This document shows, one piece after another, positions 28,829 to 36,626 of a DNA stretch of 64,000 nucleotides. Both the position numbers and the translations under genes were made by a program. The notes below the pieces were generated by a model. The model had not been told where the DNA came from. It worked only from the letters and a program-made list of their open reading frames with translations, and ran no database searches. The DNA lies in NCBI GenBank assembly GCA_937925715.1, contig CALAMG010000035.1:8314-72313 (forward strand), written 5' to 3'. Positions within the stretch are counted from its first letter, which is position 1. Each line of letters starts with the position of its first letter. This DNA comes from an uncultured Collinsella sp. (lineage in GTDB: Bacteria > Actinomycetota > Coriobacteriia > Coriobacteriales > Coriobacteriaceae).

Positions 28829-29713
28829 ATGTCCGATATCGAGAATCCGGCAGGCGACACGCGCCCGATTGGCGTGTTCGATTCTGGTTTGGGCGGTCTG
28901 ACGGTTGCGCGCGCGATTGCGACGGCGCTGCCGCACGAGTCCGTCTACTACTTTGGCGACACCAAGCGCTGTCCCTACGGCACCCGCACCGAGGATGAGG
29001 TGCGCTCGTTTGCGTTGCAGGCGGGTCGTTGGCTTTCGAAGCACGACGTCAAGATTATGGTCATCGCCTGCAACACGGCGACCGCTGCGGCCTTGCGTCT
29101 GGCCCAGCAGGTGCTCGACGTTCCCGTGATCGGTGTGATCGCGCCGGGTGCCCGTGCGGCAATCAACAGCACGCGTACGCGTCGCGTGGGCGTGCTCGCC
29201 ACCAACCTCACCATTCGCTCGGGCGCCTACACGCGCGCCATTCAGGACCTGGATGCCGGCGTCGATGTATACGGCTGTCCTGCCTCGAGCTTTGTCGAGG
29301 TTGTCGAACACGAGCTCGCCTCGGGTGCACATCTGCAGGAACAGTGGCTTGAGAACGAGGACATCTTCGATACGCCTGCCGTGCGTGCGCTGGTGGGTGC
29401 CACGGTTGAGCCGCTGCGCGACCACGGTATCGATACCGTGGTGCTCGGCTGTACGCATTTTCCGCTGTTGGTGGGACCTATCCGCCATGCGCTGGGGCCT
29501 GGGGTGCGCGTCGTGAGTTCCGCCGAGGAGACCACACGCGAGCTGACCGATATCCTCACGCGCCGCGAGCAGCTGGCGGGCGACGCCGCCGAGCCGCAGC
29601 ATCGTTTTGCCACGACGGCCGATAACATTGCCGAGTTTGCGGTGGCGGGCAGCTTTATCTTTGGTCAGCCGCTCAAGAGCATCGAACACATCGATATCGA
29701 TGAGCTGCAATAG
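28829..29713 (+). CDS. murI: Glutamate racemase
   Basis: The 294-residue protein has IGVFDSGLGGLTVARAI, YFGDTKRCPYGTRT, the two catalytic cysteines in ACNTATAAAL and LGCTHFPLL, and a regular Asp/Glu racemase fold. It makes D-glutamate for peptidoglycan, consistent with nearby murE. ATG 28829 follows GAGGTA. The spacing to rph (54 bases) suggests cotranscription. Confidence 0.96.
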   Translation: MSDIENPAGDTRPIGVFDSGLGGLTVARAIATALPHESVYYFGDTKRCPYGTRTEDEVRSFALQAGRWLSKHDVKIMVIACNTATAAALRLAQQVLDVPVIGVIAPGARAAINSTRTRRVGVLATNLTIRSGAYTRAIQDLDAGVDVYGCPASSFVEVVEHELASGAHLQEQWLENEDIFDTPAVRALVGATVEPLRDHGIDTVVLGCTHFPLLVGPIRHALGPGVRVVSSAEETTRELTDILTRREQLAGDAAEPQHRFATTADNIAEFAVAGSFIFGQPLKSIEHIDIDELQ

Positions 29714-29767
29714 ATGTAAGGCAGCCGCCAAAGCTTTCGCCACATCTTTTGCCGAAAGGATATTTCT

Positions 29768-30493
29768 ATGGAGTACATGCAGGTCAACCGCGCCAACGGC
29801 CGCGCCGCCAACGAGTTGCGCCCCGTTAAGCTCACCCGTGGCGTCATGAAGCACGCCCACGGCTCGTGTTTGGCCGAGTTCGGTGACACGCGCGTGCTGT
29901 GCGCCGCCACTATCGAGGAGGGCGTGCCGGGCTGGCGAAAGGGAGCTAAGGCCGGCTGGGTGACCGCGGAATACGCCATGCTGCCGGCGTCGACCGGCAA
30001 GCGCTGCAAGCGCGAGCACGCCAACCGCAAGGGTCGCTCCATGGAGATCGAGCGCCTCATTGGCCGCAGCCTGCGTACCGTCGTCAACATGAAGGCGCTC
30101 GGCGAGTACACCGTCACCGTCGACTGCGATGTGATTCAGGCCGATGGCGGCACGCGTACAGCGAGCATCACCGGCGCCTGGGTGGCGCTGCACGACGCCC
30201 TCGCCATGTGGGTCGAGGCGGGCAAGATCGAGCGCATCCCGCTTACCGGCCAGGTGGCTGCCATCTCTATGGGCGTTGTCGACGGCAATACGCTGCTTGA
30301 CCTCGATTATTCCGAGGACAGTCATGCCGAGGTCGACATGAACCTCGTCGCCACCGATACCGGTGAGATGATCGAGCTCCAGGGCACCGGCGAGCAGGCG
30401 CCCTTCGACCGCAAACGCCTCAACGCCCTGCTTGACCTGGGTGACAAGGGTGTCGCCGAGCTCATCGAGCTTCAGCGCCAAGCCATCGCCTAA
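29768..30493 (+). CDS. rph: Ribonuclease PH
   Basis: The 241-residue protein has [42 protein letters not shown] and [27 protein letters not shown], the signature of the phosphorolytic enzyme that trims tRNA 3' ends. The stop codon TAA is the start of a family A palindrome. rdgB follows, and the rph-rdgB pairing is common in Gram-positive genomes. Confidence 0.96.
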   Translation: MEYMQVNRANGRAANELRPVKLTRGVMKHAHGSCLAEFGDTRVLCAATIEEGVPGWRKGAKAGWVTAEYAMLPASTGKRCKREHANRKGRSMEIERLIGRSLRTVVNMKALGEYTVTVDCDVIQADGGTRTASITGAWVALHDALAMWVEAGKIERIPLTGQVAAISMGVVDGNTLLDLDYSEDSHAEVDMNLVATDTGEMIELQGTGEQAPFDRKRLNALLDLGDKGVAELIELQRQAIA

Positions 30494-30535
30494 CCTGCCA
30501 AAAAGGGACAGGTTTATTTTGGTAGGTTTTATCTG
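30491..30535 (+). repeat. Short palindromic repeat, family A copy 3
   Basis: It begins TAACCTGCC, where TAA is the rph stop codon, and ends GGTTTTATCTG. It matches the reverse complement of the copy at 31-75 nearly perfectly. Confidence 0.85.
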
Positions 30536-30634
30536 CTGAAATGCTGCGTTGAAAGGTCCGATCGCCTGAGAGGGGAGAGGTCAAGTGCCCAAACGCCCCT
30601 CACGCGGCTTGCTATAGAGACAAGGAGGCCAGTT

Positions 30635-31276
30635 ATGGCACTTGAGAAGATCGACATCGACACCCTCGACCCGGCGGCGACCATCGTCGTGGCAACCGGA
30701 AACGCTCATAAGCTCACCGAGATCGAGGCCATTTTGGGCAAGGGCATGCCCGAGGTGCGCTTTGTGGCGCTCGGCCAGCTGGGCGATTTTGAGGACCCCG
30801 AGGAAAACGGCACGACGTTTTTGGAGAACGCCATCATCAAGGCGCAGGCTGCCGTCGAAGAGACGGGGCTCATGGCCATTGCCGACGATTCGGGCTTGGT
30901 CGTCGACGCGCTGGACGGTGAGCCCGGTGTGTATAGCGCGCGCTACGCGGGCGTTCACGGCGACGATACCGCCAACAATGCCAAGCTGCTCGTGAATCTG
31001 GATGGCGTGGCAGATGAGGATCGTACCGCGCGCTTTATGAGCGTCGTCGCGCTCATCGACACGGACGGTCTGGTTACCTATGGCGAGGGCGCCTGCGAGG
31101 GCGTTATCGCGCACGAGGGCCGCGGCGACCATGGTTTTGGCTATGACCCGCTGTTCCTGCCGGTCGACACGCCGGGCAAGACCATGGCCGAGCTGACGGC
31201 TGACGAGAAGAACGCCATCAGCCATCGTTTCCACGCGCTCGAGCATCTGTCCGCCAAGCTGACGGGCGAGGAGTAG
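30635..31276 (+). CDS. rdgB: RdgB/HAM1 non-canonical purine NTP pyrophosphatase
   Basis: The 213-residue protein has VVATGNAHKLTEIEAIL, GTTFLENAIIKAQAA, ADDSGLVVDALDGEPGVYSARYAG, GFGYDPLFLP and the SHRFHAL ending of the family. It hydrolyses dITP and XTP, keeping damaged purines out of DNA. About ten residues precede the usual start. dtd follows after three bases. Confidence 0.95.
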   Translation: MALEKIDIDTLDPAATIVVATGNAHKLTEIEAILGKGMPEVRFVALGQLGDFEDPEENGTTFLENAIIKAQAAVEETGLMAIADDSGLVVDALDGEPGVYSARYAGVHGDDTANNAKLLVNLDGVADEDRTARFMSVVALIDTDGLVTYGEGACEGVIAHEGRGDHGFGYDPLFLPVDTPGKTMAELTADEKNAISHRFHALEHLSAKLTGEE

Positions 31277-31279
31277 GCC

Positions 31280-31726
31280 ATGCGTGCGGTGGTGCAGCGC
31301 GTGCTCAACGCCGGCGTGACGGTCGACGGCGAGTGCGTGGGCCGCATTGGACGCGGCTACCTGGTGCTGCTGGGTGTGGGCCATGGCGATACGCGTGCCG
31401 AGGCCGACAAGCTGTGGGGCAAGCTCCGCGGGCTGCGTATCAACGAGGACGAGAACGGCAAGACCAATCTGGCACTTGCCGATGTCGACGGCGAGGTGCT
31501 CGTGGTGTCGCAGTTCACGCTGTTCGCCGACTGCCGCCACGGTCGCCGCCCATCGTTTACGGATGCCGGCGCACCCGATGTTGCCAACGAGCTCTACGAG
31601 TACTTCCTGACGCTTGTGCACGAGGACGTTGAGCATGTGGTGCACGGTATCTTTGGCGCCGACATGAAGGTCGACCTGGTCAACGACGGCCCATTCACCA
31701 TCGTCTTGGACACCGACAACCTTTAG
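31280..31726 (+). CDS. dtd: D-aminoacyl-tRNA deacylase
   Basis: The 148-residue protein begins [18 protein letters not shown] and has [34 protein letters not shown] near the catalytic Thr, and [35 protein letters not shown] with the Gly-cisPro region. It clears D-amino acids from tRNA. It starts three bases after rdgB, so the two share a transcript. Confidence 0.95.
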   Translation: MRAVVQRVLNAGVTVDGECVGRIGRGYLVLLGVGHGDTRAEADKLWGKLRGLRINEDENGKTNLALADVDGEVLVVSQFTLFADCRHGRRPSFTDAGAPDVANELYEYFLTLVHEDVEHVVHGIFGADMKVDLVNDGPFTIVLDTDNL

Positions 31727-31755
31727 GTTACGCGGTTTTACCAAACCGCGTAACA
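31727..31755. repeat. Hairpin repeat, family E copy 1
   Basis: The stem TTACGCGGTTT-TACC-AAACCGCGTAA begins two bases after the dtd stop. The related hairpin after lysS (36240-36270) has changed stem bases that still pair. Confidence 0.8.
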
Positions 31756-31812
31756 ACTGGTCATGCGAGGTTGTCGTCTGGTACGTATTCGAGACCGGGC
31801 TTTTTTAGCTAC

Positions 31813-31842
31813 TTGCGTATGGCCACAACAGGGTGCTATAGT
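31813..31842 (+). promoter_or_regulatory. Sigma-70-type promoter of veg
   Basis: TTGCGT (31813-31818), an 18-base spacer and TATAGT (31837-31842) lie 68 bases before the veg start. Confidence 0.6.
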
Positions 31843-31863
31843 ATTAGAGTTTTGTCTATCTTA

Positions 31864-31883
31864 GGGGTATTATCCCCTTTTTG
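31864..31883 (+). promoter_or_regulatory. Small hairpin with T tract in the veg leader
   Basis: AGGGG-TATTAT-CCCCT followed by TTTTG lies between the promoter and the ribosome-binding site. It could act as a weak leader terminator. Confidence 0.4.
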
Positions 31884-31909
31884 AATTGCACCTTCTGGAG
31901 GCCCTGTTC

Positions 31910-32206
31910 ATGGAAGAGATGGAAGTCAATCACGTCGACGACATCCACGAGAAGCTGACCGATATGGTGGGCGATCGCGTCAAGGTGAAGGCCAACATGG
32001 GCCGTACCCGCGTCGTCGAGCGCATGGGCACCATCAAGAGCGTCCACCCGGCCGTCTTCATTGTCGAGGTTGACGAGCGTCGCGGCCGCAAGTCGCGTCA
32101 GTCCTACCAGTACATCGATGTCCTCACCGGCCAGGTCGAGCTGTTCGACCCCGAGAGCGGCGAGCATATCTTTACCCCGCTCGGCAATCAGCTCGAGGAG
32201 CATTAA
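31910..32206 (+). CDS. veg: Veg family protein
   Basis: ATG 31910 with GGAGG upstream gives 98 residues. HEKLTDMVGDRVKVKANMGRTRVVERMGTI and FIVEVDERRGRKSRQSYQYIDVLTGQVELFD match the Veg family, small SH3-like proteins linked to biofilm control in Bacillus. A further in-frame ATG lies at 31919. ispE begins two bases after the stop, so both are likely cotranscribed. The function in this group is not established. Confidence 0.9.
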   Translation: MEEMEVNHVDDIHEKLTDMVGDRVKVKANMGRTRVVERMGTIKSVHPAVFIVEVDERRGRKSRQSYQYIDVLTGQVELFDPESGEHIFTPLGNQLEEH

Positions 32207-32208
32207 CG

Positions 32209-33117
32209 GTGACCGATCGGTCCCTGACTCTTTCCGCGCCGGCAAAGATCAACCTCTACCTGGGGGTTCATACCGAGCGCGATGACCGCGGCTACCACAG
32301 GGTCGATTCCCTGATGGCAGCCGTCGGTCTTTCCGATACCGTGACGGTCACGCCGGCGCAGGCGCTGACCGTCCAGACGGTTCCAGCATCAGATTTTCCC
32401 ATGCAAAAGAATACGGCGTATCGGGCTGCGGTTGCTATGGCCGAGCATTATGGTCGCGAGGCAAACATCTGCGTGACGATTGAGAAGCGCATTCCATTGT
32501 GCGCCGGCTTGGGCGGCCCCTCGACGGATGCGGCCGCGGTCATTGTCGCCTTGGCGGAGCTCTGGGGCATTGATCGCACCGACCCAGCGCTCGACGATAT
32601 TGCGCGGGGCATTGGTGCCGACGTCCCGTTCTTTTTGCACGCGAGCCCTGCGTTTTACGTAGGTGGGGGAGACGTGCTGGCAACTGAGTACCTCGCGCTG
32701 CCCGCGACGCCCGTCGTACTGGTTAAGCCGCGGGAGGCGAGCGTTTCGACAATTGAAGCCTATCGACGTTTTGACGAGGCCCCGGTGCCTGCGGACAAGC
32801 CCGGCGCGATAGCTTCTGCCTTGCGTGCCGGTGATGCCGAGACGGCATATGCACTCATCCATAACAACCTTGGTGTCATTTCCGCACAGATGGAGCCGCA
32901 GATTCAAACGGTCCTCGACTGGCTGCGTAAACAGGACGGAACCGTTGCTGTAGATGTGTGCGGATCGGGTGCCTGCTCGTTTGCCATTTGCGACACCGCT
33001 GCCACGGCCGAAAGGCTTGCCGATGCTGCCCAGCAAAATGGCTGGTGGGCCTGCGCGACTGAGCTTATTCCCAACACGGTTCAAATCGACGCTTCAAAGA
33101 AATACAAATTTCTCTAG
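32209..33117 (+). CDS. ispE: 4-diphosphocytidyl-2-C-methyl-D-erythritol kinase
   Basis: The 302-residue GHMP kinase begins at GTG 32209. It has LTLSAPAKINLYLGV, the ATP motif PLCAGLGGPSTDAAAVIVAL and VDVCGSGACSFA. The usual PxxxGLGGGSSD reads GLGGPST here. It performs the ATP-dependent step of the non-mevalonate isoprenoid pathway; ispD and ispF are at 52.9-54.1 kb. Confidence 0.94.
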   Translation: MTDRSLTLSAPAKINLYLGVHTERDDRGYHRVDSLMAAVGLSDTVTVTPAQALTVQTVPASDFPMQKNTAYRAAVAMAEHYGREANICVTIEKRIPLCAGLGGPSTDAAAVIVALAELWGIDRTDPALDDIARGIGADVPFFLHASPAFYVGGGDVLATEYLALPATPVVLVKPREASVSTIEAYRRFDEAPVPADKPGAIASALRAGDAETAYALIHNNLGVISAQMEPQIQTVLDWLRKQDGTVAVDVCGSGACSFAICDTAATAERLADAAQQNGWWACATELIPNTVQIDASKKYKFL

Positions 33118-33154
33118 CACGCGGCGAAAATCTTTGTTACTATAGTCGAGCTAA

Positions 33155-33231
33155 CGGGTTGTGGCTCAGTTTGGTAGAGCACTGCGTTCGGGACGCAGGG
33201 GTCGCTGGTTCAAATCCAGTCAACCCGACCA
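33155..33231 (+). tRNA. tRNA-Pro (anticodon CGG)
   Basis: The cloverleaf starts CGGGTTGTGGCTCAG. The anticodon stem-loop is CTGCG-TTCGGGA-CGCAG, the T arm is CTGGTTCAAATCCAG, and the acceptor end is CAACCCG-A with CCA encoded. Confidence 0.95.
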
Positions 33232-33242
33232 GAGCATGAGGA

Positions 33243-33270
33243 GGGACCGCTTCTTGCGGTCCCTTTTTTT
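33243..33270 (+). terminator. Terminator after tRNA-Pro
   Basis: GGGACCGC-TTCTT-GCGGTCCC is followed by seven T residues. Confidence 0.93.
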
Positions 33271-33343
33271 AGCTAGTGTTGTGATACCGCGATACCCGCG
33301 GTATACTCATTCGAGCTTGTCTCGCTGTATTGTGGAGGTCTAC

Positions 33344-33619
33344 ATGTTTGGACTGAGGGCTCCTGAGCTCATCATTATTCTCGTCGTTGTCCTGATTATC
33401 TTCGGGCCCAAGAACCTGCCGAAGCTCGGCAAGTCCCTCGGCTCTACCGTCAAGAATATCCGTGAGGGTATGGAGGGCGACGATAAGGCCGAGACCAAGC
33501 AGGCCGAGGAGGTCGTGGTCGAGCAGTCCGAGGAGGACAAGGAGATCGCTGAGCTCGAGGCCAAGCTCGCTGCTGCCAAGAAGAAGCAGGCAGAGGACAG
33601 CGACGCGGACGCAGAGTAG
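33344..33619 (+). CDS. tatA: Sec-independent translocase protein TatA
   Basis: ATG 33344 with GGAGG upstream gives 91 residues: MFGLRAPELIIILVVVLIIFGPKNLPKLGKSLG, one membrane segment and an amphipathic helix, the TatA form. A long acidic coiled-coil-like tail (about residues 45-91, ELEAKLAAAKKK) follows. tatC and a separate tatB are not in the window. It forms the pore for folded twin-arginine substrates. Confidence 0.9.
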   Translation: MFGLRAPELIIILVVVLIIFGPKNLPKLGKSLGSTVKNIREGMEGDDKAETKQAEEVVVEQSEEDKEIAELEAKLAAAKKKQAEDSDADAE

Positions 33620-33644
33620 TCCCATCCCTTTGGGGTGAGCACCT

Positions 33645-33677
33645 GACCGGCTTGCCCGCAGGCTAGCCGGTCTTTTT
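33645..33677 (+). terminator. Terminator after tatA
   Basis: GACCGGCT (33645-33652) and AGCCGGTC (33665-33672) are followed by TTTTT. Confidence 0.9.
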
Positions 33678-33724
33678 CGTTTTGTTGACAGTTGATTGTT
33701 GATCAGAGTTGGGGAGATATCCGT

Positions 33725-34195
33725 ATGGACGCAAGCCAGATCGTACTGACCGCTGAGGGCCGCCAGAAGCTCGTCGAGGAGCTCGCTTGGCGTGAGGGCG
33801 ATTACGCCAAGGAGATCGTCGAGGACATCAAGGAAGCCCGCGCGTTCGGCGACCTTTCGGAGAACTCCGAGTACGACGCCGCTAAGGACAAGCAGGCCCA
33901 GAACGCCGCTCGTATTGCCGAGATCCAGGCCATCCTCGCCAACGCTCAGGTTGCTGCCACCACGGGCGACCTGACCGTCTCCATCGGTTCCACCGTTTCG
34001 CTGATTGATCCCAACGGCGAGGTCATGGAAGTCACGCTCGTCGGTACCACCGAGACCAACTCGCTCGAGCACAAGATCTCCAACGAGTCTCCGGTCGGTC
34101 ACGCCATCATCGGTCACGGCGAGGGTGATTCCGTCGAGGTCGTTACGCCTTCCGGCAAGACTCGCGTCTACACCATCGCCAAGATCGCACGCTAG
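33725..34195 (+). CDS. greA: Transcription elongation factor GreA
   Basis: The 156-residue protein has LTAEGRQKLVEELAW, the coiled-coil tip RAFGDLSENSEYDAAKDKQ with the two acidic residues that reach into the polymerase, and a C-terminal FKBP-like domain ISNESPVGHAIIGHGEGDSVEV. It rescues backtracked RNA polymerase. ATG 33725 is chosen; GGGGAGA lies upstream. Confidence 0.95.
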   Translation: MDASQIVLTAEGRQKLVEELAWREGDYAKEIVEDIKEARAFGDLSENSEYDAAKDKQAQNAARIAEIQAILANAQVAATTGDLTVSIGSTVSLIDPNGEVMEVTLVGTTETNSLEHKISNESPVGHAIIGHGEGDSVEVVTPSGKTRVYTIAKIAR

Positions 34196-34223
34196 ACCAC
34201 GGTCCCGCGTAAAGGTATGTTTT

Positions 34224-34258
34224 CGCTCCCTGGGACCGAATCCTGGGGAGCGTTTTAG
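34224..34258 (+). terminator. Terminator between greA and lysS
   Basis: CGCTCCC and GGGAGCG are followed by TTTTAGTTT. The tract also lies just before the lysS ribosome-binding site. Confidence 0.75.
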
Positions 34259-34274
34259 TTTGAGGAGCTAACTT

Positions 34275-36239
34275 ATGGCAGAGAACCAGAACGCCGCCGA
34301 TCAGGCATCGACGCTCAACGACGAGCGCGCCACCCGCCTGGCCAAGCGCGCCGCCCTGTTCGAGGCGGGCCAGAACCCCTATCCCGAGCACTCTGAGCTT
34401 GAGGACTACGTCGCCGATATCGAGGCTAAGTACGCCGAGCTTGCCGATGGCGAGGACACCGAGGACGTCGTGAAGATCGCTGGCCGTGTGGTCGCCAAGC
34501 GCGGTCAGGGCAAGATCATGTTCATCGTCGTGCGCGATGCGACTGCCGAGATTCAGCTGTTCTGCCGCATCAACGACATGGACGAGGCTGCCTGGAGTAC
34601 GCTCAAGGCCCTCGACCTGGGCGACATCCTGGGCGTGACCGGCGTGGTCGTGCGCACCCAGCGTGGCCAGCTTTCCGTTGCCCCTAAGAGCGCGACCCTG
34701 CTTGCCAAGGCCGTTCGTCCGCTGCCCGAGAAGTTCCACGGTCTTTCCGATAAGGAGACCCGCTATCGCCAGCGCTATGTCGACCTGATCGCCAACGACG
34801 ACGTTCGCGAGACCTTCCGTAAGCGTTCGCAGATTCTCTCCACCTTCCGTCGCTTTATGGAGTCCGACGGCTACATGGAGGTCGAGACCCCCATTCTGCA
34901 GACCATCCAAGGCGGCGCTACTGCCAAGCCGTTCATTACCCACTTCAACGCGCTCGATCAGGAGTGCTACCTGCGTATTGCCACCGAGCTGCACCTCAAG
35001 CGCTGCATCGTCGGTGGTTTTGAGCGCGTGTTCGAGATCGGCCGCATCTTCCGTAACGAGGGCATGGACCTTACCCACAACCCCGAGTTCACCACGATGG
35101 AGGCCTACCGTGCCTTCTCCGACCTCGAGGGCATGAAGGCACTCGCCCAAGGTGTCATCAAGGCTGCCAACAAGGCCATCGGCAACCCCGAGGTCATCGA
35201 GTACCAGGGCCAGACCATCGACCTTTCTGGTGAGTGGGCCAGCCGTCCCATGACCGACATCGTCTCCGACGTGCTCGGCAAGCAGGTCACCATCGACACG
35301 CCGGTCGAGGAGCTTGCTGCCGCCGCGCGCGAGAAGGGCCTGGAGATCAAGCCCGAGTGGACTGCTGGCAAGATCATCGCCGAGATTTACGATGAGCTGG
35401 GCGAGGACACCATCGTCAACCCGACGTTCGTGTGCGATTACCCCATCGAGGTCAGCCCGCTTGCCAAGCGCTTTGAGGACGACCCGCGCCTGACGCACCG
35501 CTTTGAGCTGGTTATTGCCGGTCACGAGTACGCCAACGCGTTCTCCGAGCTCAACGACCCGGTCGACCAGGCCGAGCGCTTTGCCGCTCAGATGGCCGAG
35601 AAGGCCGGCGGTGACGACGAGGCCATGGAGTACGACGAGGACTACGTGCGCGCCCTCGAGTACGGTATGCCTCCCGCGGGCGGCATTGGCATTGGTATCG
35701 ACCGCGTGGTCATGCTGCTTACCAACCAGGCTTCTATCCGCGACGTGCTGCTGTTCCCGCACATGAAGCCCGAGAAGGGTTTCCAGTCCGGTGCCGCTGC
35801 CGCCAAGGCTGCCGAGGCCGGCAACGCCGCGAGCCCGTTCGTTAAGTCGCTTAAGCCCACGCTCGATTACTCCAAGATCGCCGTTGAGCCGCTGTTTGAG
35901 GAGTTCGTCGACTTTGATACCTTCTCCAAGAGCGACTTCCGCGCTGTGAAGGTCAAGGCATGCGAGGCCGTCAAGAAGTCCAAGAAGCTGCTGAACTTTA
36001 CGCTCGACGACGGTACCGGTACCGACCGCACCATCCTCTCCGGTATTCACGCTTATTACGAGCCCGAGGACCTGGTCGGCAAGACCTTGCTCGCCATCAC
36101 CAACCTGCCTCCGCGCAAGATGATGGGCATCCCCAGCTGCGGCATGCTCATCAGTGCCATCCACGAGGAGGATGGTGAGGAGCGCCTCAACCTGATCCAG
36201 CTCGACGCCTCCATTCCCGCCGGCGCAAAGATGTACTAG
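34275..36239 (+). CDS. lysS: Lysyl-tRNA synthetase with C-terminal tRNA-binding domain
   Basis: The 654-residue class II synthetase has an N-terminal anticodon-binding OB fold (VVKIAGRVVAKRGQGK), motif 2 FEIGRIFRNEGMDLTHNPEFTT and motif 3 GGIGIGIDRVVMLLT. This completes the usual enzyme near residue 500. After a linker, a second OB-type domain follows: VDFDTFSKSDFRAVKVKACEAVKKSKKLLNFTLDDG and TNLPPRKMMGIPSCGMLISA. It resembles the EMAP-II/MetRS C-terminal tRNA-binding domain. Ordinary LysRS lacks it, although fused forms are known in some bacteria. A family E hairpin follows the stop. Confidence 0.94.
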   Translation: MAENQNAADQASTLNDERATRLAKRAALFEAGQNPYPEHSELEDYVADIEAKYAELADGEDTEDVVKIAGRVVAKRGQGKIMFIVVRDATAEIQLFCRINDMDEAAWSTLKALDLGDILGVTGVVVRTQRGQLSVAPKSATLLAKAVRPLPEKFHGLSDKETRYRQRYVDLIANDDVRETFRKRSQILSTFRRFMESDGYMEVETPILQTIQGGATAKPFITHFNALDQECYLRIATELHLKRCIVGGFERVFEIGRIFRNEGMDLTHNPEFTTMEAYRAFSDLEGMKALAQGVIKAANKAIGNPEVIEYQGQTIDLSGEWASRPMTDIVSDVLGKQVTIDTPVEELAAAAREKGLEIKPEWTAGKIIAEIYDELGEDTIVNPTFVCDYPIEVSPLAKRFEDDPRLTHRFELVIAGHEYANAFSELNDPVDQAERFAAQMAEKAGGDDEAMEYDEDYVRALEYGMPPAGGIGIGIDRVVMLLTNQASIRDVLLFPHMKPEKGFQSGAAAAKAAEAGNAASPFVKSLKPTLDYSKIAVEPLFEEFVDFDTFSKSDFRAVKVKACEAVKKSKKLLNFTLDDGTGTDRTILSGIHAYYEPEDLVGKTLLAITNLPPRKMMGIPSCGMLISAIHEEDGEERLNLIQLDASIPAGAKMY

Positions 36240-36270
36240 GGGGTTACGGCGTTTTACCAAACGCCGTAAC
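36240..36270. repeat. Hairpin repeat, family E copy 2
   Basis: GGTTACGGCGTTT-TACC-AAACGCCGTAACC starts right after the lysS stop. Against copy 1 the variable stem bases differ (GCGG to GGCG) yet remain paired. Confidence 0.8.
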
Positions 36271-36283
36271 CGCTCGACGCTGC

Positions 36284-36383
36284 GCGACGTCCAGAGCGAC
36301 AATTTGTCATTCAAAAGGCAAGGCATGACCAGAAGGTCTATGCCTTGCCTTTTTCATGCCAACTTGTTCGCTCTGGACGTCGC
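36284..36383. repeat. Compound inverted repeat after lysS
   Basis: Outer arms of about 19 bases (36284-36302, GCGACGTCCAGAGCGACAA, and 36364-36383 with one bulged T) flank an inner terminator-like hairpin. Its inner arms are AAAAGGCAAGGCAT and ATGCCTTGCCTTTTT. The architecture matches the elements around groESL, with no sequence relation. Confidence 0.85.
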
Positions 36384-36419
36384 TCGCTGTCCGTCCTCTA
36401 TCTGCGGTGTTGCCCTGGT

Positions 36420-36519
36420 TGGCACTTAGGGACGTTCCTCTTGTGCCGGCACTTGGGTACAGTCCAGTCATTGGGGACGTTCTTAAACGACTAGCCGTTT
36501 AAGAACGTCCCCAATGACT
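36420..36519. repeat. GGGGACGTTC palindromes (family D)
   Basis: A perfect palindrome has 24-base arms at 36466-36489 and 36496-36519 around ACTAGC; the arm contains TTGGGGACGTTCTTAAACG. Just before it, 36420-36453 holds a weaker related hairpin with TTAGGGACGTTCC. No gene lies in the 387 bases between lysS and the exporter gene. Confidence 0.85.
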
Positions 36520-36626
36520 ACTTAATGGCTATTGCGCACATGGCTCGCATGACAGCCGTCTCTTTTATGTTTCCTTTAGCCGTTGCTGCCTAGGATGGGG
36601 TTAGTCGGTAGGAAGGGAGTGCCTGT

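Noticed and set aside
27845..30481. 878-codon minus-strand frame across three plus-strand genes
   Set aside because: It crosses the HAD, murI and rph genes and their spacers. No motif was seen.
34199..34274. Possible T-box leader before lysS
   Set aside because: Only a simple terminator is present. The T-box sequence and specifier stem are not visible, and the same holds for the spacer before cysS.
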